Shown here piece by piece: positions 44,637 to 52,501 of a stretch of 64,000 bases of DNA. The translations under genes were made by a program, and so were the position numbers. The DNA is from Phaeobacter gallaeciensis DSM 26640 (GTDB lineage: Bacteria; Pseudomonadota; Alphaproteobacteria; Rhodobacterales; Rhodobacteraceae): NCBI RefSeq assembly GCF_000511385.1, contig NC_023137.1, forward strand, positions 2,983,001 to 3,047,000, given 5' to 3'. The notes below the pieces were generated by a model that saw nothing but the letters and a program-made list of their open reading frames with translations, made no database searches and was not told the DNA's origin. Position 1 is the stretch's first letter. The number at the start of each line of letters is the position of its first letter.

Positions 44637-46370
44637 ATGCGTAAGTATCTTTTGTCCGCAGCCGCGGTTATTGCCGTGGTCGCGGGACAGGCAGCCTATG
44701 CCGATGAGGCCGCTGCCAAGAAATGGATCGACGAAGAATTCCAGCCCTCGGTTCTGACCAAGGACGAACAGCTGTCGGAAATGCAGTGGTTCATCAAAGC
44801 GTCCGAACCGTTCTCGGGTATGGAAATCAACGTCCTGTCCGAAGGCATTCCGACGCATAGCTATGAGTCCGAAGTTCTGACCAAGGCGTTTGAGGAAATC
44901 ACCGGCATTAAGGTGAACCATCAAATCCTCGGCGAGGGCGAAGTGGTTCAGGCCGTGCAGACCCAGATGCAGACCAAACGGAACCTCTATGACGCTTATG
45001 TCAACGACTCCGACCTGATCGGCACCCACTCGCGTCTGCAACTGGCCTACAACCTGACCGACATGATGGAGGGTGATTTCTTTGACGTCACCAACCCGGA
45101 ACTCGATCTGGGTGACTTCATGGGCACACAGTTCACTACCGGTCCCGATGGCGATCTGTACCAGCTGCCCGACCAGCAGTTCGCAAACCTCTACTGGTTC
45201 CGTAAGGACTGGTTTGACCGCGAAGACCTGCAGGCCGCGTTCAAGGAAAAATACGGCTACGATCTGGGCGTTCCGGTTAACTGGTCCGCATATGAAGACA
45301 TCGCCGAGTTTTTCTCCAACGACGTGAAGGAAATCGACGGTACCGCAATCTATGGTCACATGGACTATGGTAAGCGCGCGCCTGACCTTGGCTGGCGTAT
45401 GACCGATGCCTGGCTGTCGATGGCTGGTGCTGGTTCGAAAGGTGAGCCGAACGGTGTGCCGATCGACGAATGGGGCATCCGTATGGAAGCCGATTCCTGT
45501 AACCCTGCCGGTGCAAGCGTAACCCGTGGCGGTGCTGCCAACGGCCCAGCTGCGGTCTATGCGATCCGCAAGTGGGATGAATGGCTGCGCAAATTCGCCC
45601 CTCCGGGTGCGGCGTCCTATGACTTCTACCAGTCGCTGCCTGCTCTCGCACAGGGCAACGTTGCTCAGCAGATCTTCTGGTACACTGCGTTCACCGCTGA
45701 CATGGTGAAGCCGCAATCCGAAGGCAACAACACCGTTGACGGTGAAGGCAACCCGCTGTGGCGGATGGCGCCCAGCCCGCATGGCCCCTACTGGGAAGAA
45801 GGCCAGAAGGTTGGCTATCAGGACGTTGGGTCCTGGACCTTCCTGAAATCCACCCCGGTGGATCGCGCCAAGGCGGCCTGGCTCTATGCTCAGTTTGTTG
45901 TGTCCAAGACCGTCGACGTGAAAAAGTCCCACGTTGGTCTGACCTTCATTCGTGACTCTTCTGTGAACCACGAGAGCTTCACCGAGCGCGCACCCAAGCT
46001 GGGTGGTCTGGTCGAATTTTACCGTTCGCCCGACCGCGTTGCATGGTCCCCGACCGGCGTGAACGTGCCTGACTATCCGAAGCTGGCCCAGATCTGGTGG
46101 CAGCAGATTGGTGACGTCAATTCCGGTGCCTTCACCCCACAGGAAGCCATGGACCGTCTGGCCGAAGAAATGGACATCACCATGGCCCGTATGCAGCGTG
46201 CAGACGAGCAGGCAAATGTCTACGGTGGCTGTGGCCCGCGTCTGAACGAAGAGAAAGACGCCGACTGGTGGTATGCCAACGGTGGCGCCAAGCCGAAGCT
46301 GGAGAACGAGAAGCCTCAGGGCCAGACCGTCAACTACGACGAGCTGGTGGCCCGCTGGGCGTCTGAGTAA
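44637..46370 (+). CDS. glpV: Glycerol ABC transporter, substrate-binding protein
   Basis: Periplasmic solute-binding protein of 577 residues, longer than most family 1 binding proteins but typical of the GlpV type found in alphaproteobacteria. It has a Sec signal peptide (MRKYLLSAAAVIAVVAGQAAYA, cleaved before DEAAAKKW) and a binding-protein fold rich in aromatic and acidic residues. The match to the glycerol transporter rests on its whole sequence character and on the following two ATPases, two permeases and DUF2160 protein. A strong AGGGAGG site is present. A stem-loop follows, so this gene may be expressed above the rest of the operon. Confidence 0.85.
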   Translation: MRKYLLSAAAVIAVVAGQAAYADEAAAKKWIDEEFQPSVLTKDEQLSEMQWFIKASEPFSGMEINVLSEGIPTHSYESEVLTKAFEEITGIKVNHQILGEGEVVQAVQTQMQTKRNLYDAYVNDSDLIGTHSRLQLAYNLTDMMEGDFFDVTNPELDLGDFMGTQFTTGPDGDLYQLPDQQFANLYWFRKDWFDREDLQAAFKEKYGYDLGVPVNWSAYEDIAEFFSNDVKEIDGTAIYGHMDYGKRAPDLGWRMTDAWLSMAGAGSKGEPNGVPIDEWGIRMEADSCNPAGASVTRGGAANGPAAVYAIRKWDEWLRKFAPPGAASYDFYQSLPALAQGNVAQQIFWYTAFTADMVKPQSEGNNTVDGEGNPLWRMAPSPHGPYWEEGQKVGYQDVGSWTFLKSTPVDRAKAAWLYAQFVVSKTVDVKKSHVGLTFIRDSSVNHESFTERAPKLGGLVEFYRSPDRVAWSPTGVNVPDYPKLAQIWWQQIGDVNSGAFTPQEAMDRLAEEMDITMARMQRADEQANVYGGCGPRLNEEKDADWWYANGGAKPKLENEKPQGQTVNYDELVARWASE

Positions 46371-46384
46371 CCCCTCCTCCCGTG

Positions 46385-46415
46385 GGGAGCGTGCGGATCT
46401 ATCCGCCGCGCTCCC
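46385..46415 (+). other. Intercistronic stem-loop after glpV
   Basis: GGGAGCG-T-GCGGAT pairs with ATCCGC-CG-CGCTCCC: thirteen pairs with a small internal mismatch and a very tight loop, and no T-run. Such structures between a binding-protein gene and its transporter genes commonly protect the upstream message from decay. Confidence 0.5.
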
Positions 46416-46523
46416 TACTTTCGTCCCGGAGCCTGGCTTGCCCGCTTCGGGGCACCCTTTTCCCCTAAAAAATGATCGCGCATGCCGCGCGCAACAGGCC
46501 GTCCGCCGGAAAGTCAAAGCAAG

Positions 46524-47600
46524 ATGGCACTCGAACTCATAAATGTGACCAAACGCGTCGGCGCCCAGCTGCATATCAAGGAAACCTCCCTTGTGCTGGA
46601 ACCGGGTCACTTCAACGTCCTTTTGGGCGCCACCGGGTCTGGCAAGACCTCTCTCATCAAGATGATGGCCGGCCTCGACCCGATTGCCAGCGGACAGGTG
46701 GTGATGGATGGCCAGGACGTGACCGCGCTCAGCACCCAGAAACGCAACATCAGCCTGGTGCATCAGTTCTTCATCAACTACCCCCATATGACCGTCTACG
46801 AGAACATCGCCTCGCCGCTGAAGGTGGCTGGCATGGCGAAGTCCGAGATTGCAGGTCGTGTCGAAGAAGCCGCCGATATCCTGCAGCTGCGTCCGATGCT
46901 GCATCGCCGCCCGCATGAGTTGTCCGGTGGTCAGCAGCAGCGCACTGCATTGGCCCGCGCCATTGCCAAGGAAAGCCGTGCAGTGTTCCTCGATGAGCCG
47001 CTGGCCAACCTGGACTACAAACTGCGCGAGGAACTGCGCGATCAGCTGCCTGAACTGTTCGCCGGGCGTGGCGCCGTGGTGGTTTATGCGACCTCCGAAC
47101 CGGAAGAAGCGCTGCTGCTAGGGGGCAAAACCGCCCTGATGCAGGATGGGCGCGTGACCCAGTTTGGCACGACCGCTGATATTTATCGCAATCCTGAAAA
47201 CGTCGCCGCAGCGCGGGTGTTCTCGGATCCGCCAATCAACACAGCCCCCATCGTGAAACAGGGCAGCACTGCGCGCCTTGGCCAAGAAGTCAGCTGGGCC
47301 TTGACCGGCGCGGCGGCAGATCTGGCGGATGGCCCCTACACGATTGCGATCCGGCCCTACCACGTGCTCCCCCTGGCGACACCGCTCACCACGGTGCAGC
47401 TGTCTGGTCAGGTGCAGGTGACGGAGCTGTCCGGGTCCGAAAGCAGCGCCCATTTCGACATGGGGCTGGATGTGGACCACGGCAGCTGGGTTTCCCTTTC
47501 GGCAGGCGTTCACCCCTATGAGGTGGGTGAGCAGCATGACTTCTATATGGATCCATCGGCGGCATATGTCTTTGCCCCTGATGGCTCCCGCGTGGCGTGA
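46524..47600 (+). CDS. glpS: Glycerol ABC transporter ATPase GlpS
   Basis: Cytoplasmic ATPase subunit of 358 residues. Walker A GATGSGKT (35-42), Q-loop Gln81, a full signature LSGGQ (133-137), and Walker B FLDEP with Glu158 are intact. The switch region reads YATSEPEEA, with Ser191 where the H-loop His is expected. A C-terminal TOBE-like domain follows. I start it at ATG 46524; an upstream in-frame ATG at 46482 adds non-conserved residues. With GlpT it should form a heterodimer in which only one of the two ATP sites has all consensus residues. Confidence 0.9.
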   Translation: MALELINVTKRVGAQLHIKETSLVLEPGHFNVLLGATGSGKTSLIKMMAGLDPIASGQVVMDGQDVTALSTQKRNISLVHQFFINYPHMTVYENIASPLKVAGMAKSEIAGRVEEAADILQLRPMLHRRPHELSGGQQQRTALARAIAKESRAVFLDEPLANLDYKLREELRDQLPELFAGRGAVVVYATSEPEEALLLGGKTALMQDGRVTQFGTTADIYRNPENVAAARVFSDPPINTAPIVKQGSTARLGQEVSWALTGAAADLADGPYTIAIRPYHVLPLATPLTTVQLSGQVQVTELSGSESSAHFDMGLDVDHGSWVSLSAGVHPYEVGEQHDFYMDPSAAYVFAPDGSRVA

Positions 47601-47607
47601 GGCGCAA

Positions 47608-48723
47608 ATGGCTAAGATTACACTCTCAAAACTGCGGCACAGCTATATGCCAAACCCGTCAAGCGCGTCCGACTACGCTCTGAAGGAAATCGATCTCGAC
47701 TGGACGGACGGCGGGGCCTATGCGCTGCTTGGTCCTTCGGGCTGTGGCAAATCCACCCTGCTGAACATCATCTCCGGCCTTCTGGTGCCATCCGAAGGTC
47801 AGATCCTGTTCGATGGCAAGGACGTCACCAAACTGCCACCGGATCAGCGCAACATTGCGCAGGTGTTCCAGTTTCCGGTGATCTACGACACCATGACCGT
47901 TTACGACAACCTGGCCTTTCCCCTGCGCAACCGCGGGCGCGATGAGGCGACGGTCAAGGAACGCGTCATGGCAATCGCCGAGATGTTGGAAGTAACCGAT
48001 CTCTTGACGATGCGGGCCGCGGGCCTGTCACCGGATAACAAGCAGAAGATCTCGATGGGTCGCGGTCTGGTGCGCGAGGATGTGAACGTCGTGATGTTCG
48101 ACGAGCCACTCACTGTGATCGACCCGCATCTGAAGTGGAAACTGCGCTCAAAGCTGAAAGAACTGCATCAGCGCGTGAAGGCCACGATGATCTACGTGAC
48201 CCACGACCAGACAGAAGCGCTGACCTTTGCCGATCAGGTTGTTGTCATGCAGCTGGGCGAAGTGGTGCAGATCGGTACGCCGGTTGAGCTGTTTGAACGC
48301 CCCGCGCATACGTTTGTGGGTCATTTCATCGGCTCACCGGGTATGAACGTGCTGCCATGCGAATTGCGCGCGGGCCAGCCCTATATCGGCGCCCACCCGA
48401 TTGCCTTGGAAGGCCCGATCAAAGGGGACGCCGCAGGCAAGACCGAGGTCGGCATCCGGCCTGAGTTTGTGTCCCTCGCCAACAGCGGCCTGCCCGCAAC
48501 CGTGACCAAGGTTTCAGATGTTGGCCGCCACACAGTTGTGGAATGCGAAGCCGAAGGTCAGCGGATCAACGCTGTGGTCGAAGGCGCAGGCCCAGCCAAG
48601 GGGGCAGCCGTCCATTTGTCCTTCCGTCAGGACCAGACCCGGCTTTACGTCGATGGGTGGATCGCAACAGAAGCTGCCCAATCTGCCGCCGAGACCAAGA
48701 CTGAGACCGAGGAGCAGGCATAA
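47608..48723 (+). CDS. glpT: Glycerol ABC transporter ATPase GlpT
   Basis: Second ATPase of the transporter, 371 residues. Walker A GPSGCGKST (42-50), Q-loop Gln88, Walker B FDEP with Glu166 and H-loop His199 (VTHDQTEA) are present. The signature motif is degenerate, LSPDNKQ (140-146) instead of LSGGQ. It is complementary to GlpS, which has the signature but lacks the His. A TOBE domain ends the protein. GAGG lies ahead of ATG 47608, and the stop overlaps the glpP start (TAATG). Confidence 0.9.
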   Translation: MAKITLSKLRHSYMPNPSSASDYALKEIDLDWTDGGAYALLGPSGCGKSTLLNIISGLLVPSEGQILFDGKDVTKLPPDQRNIAQVFQFPVIYDTMTVYDNLAFPLRNRGRDEATVKERVMAIAEMLEVTDLLTMRAAGLSPDNKQKISMGRGLVREDVNVVMFDEPLTVIDPHLKWKLRSKLKELHQRVKATMIYVTHDQTEALTFADQVVVMQLGEVVQIGTPVELFERPAHTFVGHFIGSPGMNVLPCELRAGQPYIGAHPIALEGPIKGDAAGKTEVGIRPEFVSLANSGLPATVTKVSDVGRHTVVECEAEGQRINAVVEGAGPAKGAAVHLSFRQDQTRLYVDGWIATEAAQSAAETKTETEEQA

Positions 48724-49586
48724 TGAAAACCGAAAACCAAAAGGCGTGGTTCTTTGTCCTGCCTGTCCTTCTGCTCGTTGCCTTCAACGCGCTGATCCCG
48801 ATGATGACCGTCGTCAACTACTCCGTTCAGGAGACATTCGGCGACAACGTCTTTTTCTGGCAGGGGCTGGACTGGTTCCAGCAGATCCTGCGGTCCGATC
48901 GGTTCCATGCGGCGCTTGGCCGCCAGTTCATGTTCACCTTCCTGATCCTGATCATCGAAATACCGCTGGGCATCGCCATTGCGCTGTCGATGCCACGCAA
49001 GGGGGTCTGGGTGCCGGTGTGCCTGGTGCTGATGGCACTGCCGATGCTGATCCCGTGGAACGTGGTTGGCGCGATGTGGAACATCTTCACCCTGCCCGAC
49101 ATTGGCCTGCTGGGGTATTTCCTGAACCACACACTAGGCATCAACTATGATATGACCCAAGATCCTGTCGCTGCCTGGATCACCATCGTGACCATGGACG
49201 TCTGGCACTGGACCTCTCTTGTGGTGCTGTTGTCCTACGCCGGCCTCGTGTCGATCCCGGATGCCTATTATCAGGCCGCAAAGATCGATGGCGCCTCCAA
49301 CTGGGCCGTGTTCCGCTTTATCCAGCTGCCAAAGATGAAAACCGTTCTGACCATCGCGATCCTTCTGCGGTTCATGGACAGTTTCAATATCTACACCGAG
49401 CCGTTTGTTCTGACCGGCGGTGGTCCCGGCAACTCGACAACGCTGTTGTCCATCGACCTGGTTAAGATCGCGCTTGGACAGTTCGACCTTGGTCCGGCGG
49501 CGGCAATGAGCCTCATCTACTTTGCAATCACACTTCTGGTCAGCTGGCTGTTCTACACCGTCATGACCAAAGACGATCAAAACTAA
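48723..49586 (+). CDS. glpP: Glycerol ABC transporter permease GlpP
   Basis: MalF-type inner-membrane permease of 287 residues with about six helices, starting WFFVLPVLLLVAFNALIPM. The coupling-helix EAA loop is SIPDAYYQAAKIDGASNWAVFRFIQLPKMK, which docks onto an ATPase (quoted as separate parts: YYQAAKIDGAS and FIQLPKMK). It is translationally coupled to glpT by a one-base overlap and followed by glpQ 14 bases later. Confidence 0.9.
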   Translation: MKTENQKAWFFVLPVLLLVAFNALIPMMTVVNYSVQETFGDNVFFWQGLDWFQQILRSDRFHAALGRQFMFTFLILIIEIPLGIAIALSMPRKGVWVPVCLVLMALPMLIPWNVVGAMWNIFTLPDIGLLGYFLNHTLGINYDMTQDPVAAWITIVTMDVWHWTSLVVLLSYAGLVSIPDAYYQAAKIDGASNWAVFRFIQLPKMKTVLTIAILLRFMDSFNIYTEPFVLTGGGPGNSTTLLSIDLVKIALGQFDLGPAAAMSLIYFAITLLVSWLFYTVMTKDDQN

Positions 49587-49600
49587 AGGAGGATACTTCG

Positions 49601-50398
49601 ATGCAAAAACGTACCATCGTCCCCATCGTTTATATCCTGTTCCTCATGCTGCCGATCTATTGGCTGGTCGCAATGAGCTTCAAGACGACGAATGAAATCC
49701 TGTCCGGCTTCTCGCTGTTTCCGCAGACCTTCACGCTGGAAAACTACGCCACGATCTTCACCGATCCGAGCTGGTACTGGGGCTACATCAACTCCATCAT
49801 CTATGTGTCGATCAACACGGTGATCTCTGTCGCTGTTGCCCTGCCTGCGGCCTATGCATTCTCTCGTTACCGTTTTCTGGGAGACAAGCAGCTGTTCTTC
49901 TGGCTGCTCACCAACCGGATGGCACCTGCTGCGGTTTTCGCGCTGCCGTTCTTCCAGCTTTATTCTGCGGTGGGGCTGTTTGACACCCATCTTGCCGTGG
50001 CACTGGCGCATTGCCTGTTCAACATTCCGCTGGCGGTCTGGATCCTGGAAGGGTTCATGGGCGGCATCCCGAAAGAGCTGGATGAAACCGCTTATGTGGA
50101 TGGCTATTCCTTCCCGCGCTTCTTCGCCACGATCTTCATCCCGTCGATCAAGGCTGGTGTCGGCGTAGCGGCGTTCTTCTGCTTCATGTTCTCTTGGGTG
50201 GAGCTGCTACTGGCCAAGACCCTGACCGCTGTTGCCGCGAAACCCATTGCGGCCACTATGACCAAAACCGCCTCAAGCGCGGGTTATGAGCTGGGCCTGC
50301 TGGCGGCGGCTGGCACACTGACAATCATTCCGGGCGCGATCGTGATCTACTTCGTCCGTAACTACATCGCAAAAGGCTTTGCGATGGGGAGGGTATAA
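49601..50398 (+). CDS. glpQ: Glycerol ABC transporter permease GlpQ
   Basis: MalG-type permease of 265 residues, partner of GlpP. It has six hydrophobic segments beginning VPIVYILFLMLPIYWLVAMSF and the EAA loop GIPKELDETAYVDGYSF with FIPSIKAGVGVA. A strong AAAGGAGGA ribosome site precedes the ATG. Its stop overlaps the next start (TAATG). Confidence 0.9.
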   Translation: MQKRTIVPIVYILFLMLPIYWLVAMSFKTTNEILSGFSLFPQTFTLENYATIFTDPSWYWGYINSIIYVSINTVISVAVALPAAYAFSRYRFLGDKQLFFWLLTNRMAPAAVFALPFFQLYSAVGLFDTHLAVALAHCLFNIPLAVWILEGFMGGIPKELDETAYVDGYSFPRFFATIFIPSIKAGVGVAAFFCFMFSWVELLLAKTLTAVAAKPIAATMTKTASSAGYELGLLAAAGTLTIIPGAIVIYFVRNYIAKGFAMGRV

Positions 50399-50676
50399 TG
50401 CTGAGTTGGATGGCCTGGACCTGGCCCACGGCACTGGTCTTTATCGGGATCTTTTCGGCCATTGGCCTGATGATCGTTCTGGAAATCCGCAGCCCCGGTG
50501 GTGACACCCGCAAAGGCGTTCTGGGACTTGTCACAACCCGCGGTGACCGGCTGTTCATCAGCCTCCTGGGCACCTCCTATATCTTCCTGGCCTGGCTGGG
50601 ATTGGTGGGAATGCCGCTGTGGTGGCCGCTGGGCCTGTCGGTTGTCTGGTTTGCCTTCACCTTCTGGAAAGTGTGA
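50398..50676 (+). CDS. DUF2160 small membrane protein of the glycerol operon (GlpU-like)
   Basis: Protein of 92 residues with three hydrophobic segments (TALVFIGIFSAIGLMIVLEI, LFISLLGTSYIFLAWLGLV, WWPLGLSVVWFAFTFW). DUF2160 members are found at the end of glycerol ABC operons; the precise role is not established. It is coupled to glpQ by a one-base overlap and followed by a strong terminator, marking the operon's end. Confidence 0.85.
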   Translation: MLSWMAWTWPTALVFIGIFSAIGLMIVLEIRSPGGDTRKGVLGLVTTRGDRLFISLLGTSYIFLAWLGLVGMPLWWPLGLSVVWFAFTFWKV

Positions 50677-50688
50677 AACAAAAACACG

Positions 50689-50717
50689 AGGGGTCCTGTC
50701 TGCAGGGCCCCTTTTTT
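50689..50717 (+). terminator. Rho-independent terminator of the glycerol transporter operon
   Basis: AGGGGTCCTG pairs with CAGGGCCCCT around TCTG, a ten-pair stem with one G-T pair, followed by a run of six T. It lies just after the DUF2160 gene. Confidence 0.85.
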
Positions 50718-50831
50718 ACATGCCGTTTTGCCCGACACCTGCGGCCTCGGTGCTGAACTTCTAAAAAAATAGTTTTCAAACGCACCTGCGATCCCCTAGC
50801 ATGATCAAAGCCTAAGAGAACCGGACACCAC

Positions 50832-51230
50832 ATGATGCGTAAGAAACAGGACAACCCGCTTTTAACAGAGGTTGAACTCGAGTTCATGACCGTTGTTTGG
50901 GAAACCGGCGGCGGCACGGTGCGCGATATTCTGGCCGAACTGAACAAACGTCAGGAACGCGCCTATACGTCGGTCGCAACCGTGCTGAAAATTATGGAAC
51001 AAAAAGGGTTTCTGACCAGCGAACGAGCTGACAGATCCTTGGTCTACCGCCCGGCGGTACCCAAAGCGGATTATCAGAAAACCACTCTCAAGAACCTTTC
51101 GAGCAAGCTCTTCAACGGCGCCCCGGCGGCCCTGGTAGCCCGCCTGGTGGACGATGAGGATGTCACCGACGAGATGCTCGTGGAGATACGGGCCTTGCTG
51201 AATGAAAGGTTGGGGGACGATGAACGCTGA
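50832..51230 (+). CDS. BlaI/MecI-family transcriptional repressor
   Basis: Winged-helix repressor of 132 residues (penicillinase-repressor family). It has LTEVELEFMTVVWETGGGTVRDIL and the recognition region YTSVATVLKIMEQKGFL, followed by RSLVYRPAV and the C-terminal dimerisation helices. It overlaps the M56 peptidase gene by eleven bases, the standard pairing of a BlaI-type repressor with the membrane protease that controls it. The target genes are not obvious; no beta-lactamase is nearby. Confidence 0.92.
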   Translation: MMRKKQDNPLLTEVELEFMTVVWETGGGTVRDILAELNKRQERAYTSVATVLKIMEQKGFLTSERADRSLVYRPAVPKADYQKTTLKNLSSKLFNGAPAALVARLVDDEDVTDEMLVEIRALLNERLGDDER

Positions 51231-52371
51231 GAGTTTTCTGAACGCCTATATTGACCTGAATTTACTGTTGTTTGCGGGCACCGCGCTTTGGCTGGCGTTG
51301 CGCGCGATCCTGACCCGCAGCCGACTGGGCCCGGCGTTTCGGCCACAGCTGCGGCTGCTGAATGGCATGACGCTTTTGTTGACCTTGTCCCCCGTGCTGG
51401 TGGTGGCATTGACCACCTATGTTGTGTCGCAGCCGCCGACCCTGTCGGACATGCTGGTCGCGCAATACCTGCAGGGCAATGTCAACATGAGCGCCACACG
51501 GTTTGAGAGCATTCTTGGCCTGCGCGAGGATCTGGTGCGGGCCTTGATGGCACAGAGCAGCCTCTGGGCTCAGCTTGCAGTGACTGCGCTGATCGTCGGG
51601 GCCGTAGTCTCCGTGGCACAGGTGTCATTGGCGGCACTGCGACTGCGGGCATCGCTACAGCAGGCCTATGTCTGGAAACATCTGGGTAGCGTTCAGATTC
51701 GTATCAGCGACAAGAGTACAGTTGCCTTCTCCACCCGCGGCTTGTTCACTCGCTACGTCGTACTGCCATCCGCGCTGATCACCAACCCGTCGGATTTGCG
51801 GTTGAGCGTCGCCCACGAGCTGCAGCATTTCCGCCAGCGAGACGTTGAATGCGAATTCCTGCTGGAGGCACTGCGGCCGCTTCTGTTCTGGAACCCGGCG
51901 TATCACCTCTGGCGTCGCGAAGTCCGCATGCTGCGAGAATTCGCCTGTGATCAGGCACTGATGACCCGAGGGCAGCGTGATATTCGCGCCTATTGTGAAT
52001 GCTTGATCCGGGCCTGCGCACTGGCGACGCAGGATCCTATCCGCTTTGTACAGCGCAGCCCGTCGGTGGCCTTGGTTGATCGTCGCGAGGTGCGCCGCGG
52101 AGCAACGTTGGCGCGACGGATTGATGTGGTCACCGCGGCACAACCACAGGACACGCATCTGTTCGGCTGGATGCTGGTTTCCGCCATGCTGGCGACTGGA
52201 GTTCTGGCCACCGCACTGCTGATGCAGCGCCCCGGCGATTGGAGCCATGACCGCATCATGCTGTCGACGATCGTCAATCTTGAGCGTATGGCCCATCGAA
52301 ACGCCGTGCCTGAGACCAGCCAAACGGCGGTAACGGCACTGCAGGGCGGGTTCATGACCCTGAGTAAGTAA
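51220..52371 (+). CDS. M56 (BlaR1-like) membrane metallopeptidase
   Basis: Membrane protein of 383 residues with four hydrophobic segments and a zinc-protease motif HELQH (199-203). The likely third ligand lies in the following helix (FACDQ region). A C-terminal hydrophobic helix (MLVSAMLATGVLATALLM) precedes only about 55 periplasmic residues, so the penicillin-binding sensor domain of true BlaR1 is absent. It presumably inactivates the coupled BlaI-type repressor in response to another cue. ATG 51220 follows GGGGGA. Confidence 0.88.
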   Translation: MNAESFLNAYIDLNLLLFAGTALWLALRAILTRSRLGPAFRPQLRLLNGMTLLLTLSPVLVVALTTYVVSQPPTLSDMLVAQYLQGNVNMSATRFESILGLREDLVRALMAQSSLWAQLAVTALIVGAVVSVAQVSLAALRLRASLQQAYVWKHLGSVQIRISDKSTVAFSTRGLFTRYVVLPSALITNPSDLRLSVAHELQHFRQRDVECEFLLEALRPLLFWNPAYHLWRREVRMLREFACDQALMTRGQRDIRAYCECLIRACALATQDPIRFVQRSPSVALVDRREVRRGATLARRIDVVTAAQPQDTHLFGWMLVSAMLATGVLATALLMQRPGDWSHDRIMLSTIVNLERMAHRNAVPETSQTAVTALQGGFMTLSK

Positions 52372-52501
52372 GCCTGTCAGATGTGTGACTGGGTAGAACC
52401 CGGTCTGATAGGGCGGAGGCGCGACTGCAGTCGACGTTACCTCACGATAATCAGATCAAGCATTTTGACCGACCTACCCGTTTTGACGTGCCGATCTCAG
52501 A

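Noticed and set aside
44622..46916. A 764-residue open frame on the minus strand across the glycerol transporter genes
   Set aside because: It is antisense to glpV and glpS, which have signal peptide, Walker motifs and ribosome sites. The minus-strand protein is rich in His, Arg and Gln with no domain.
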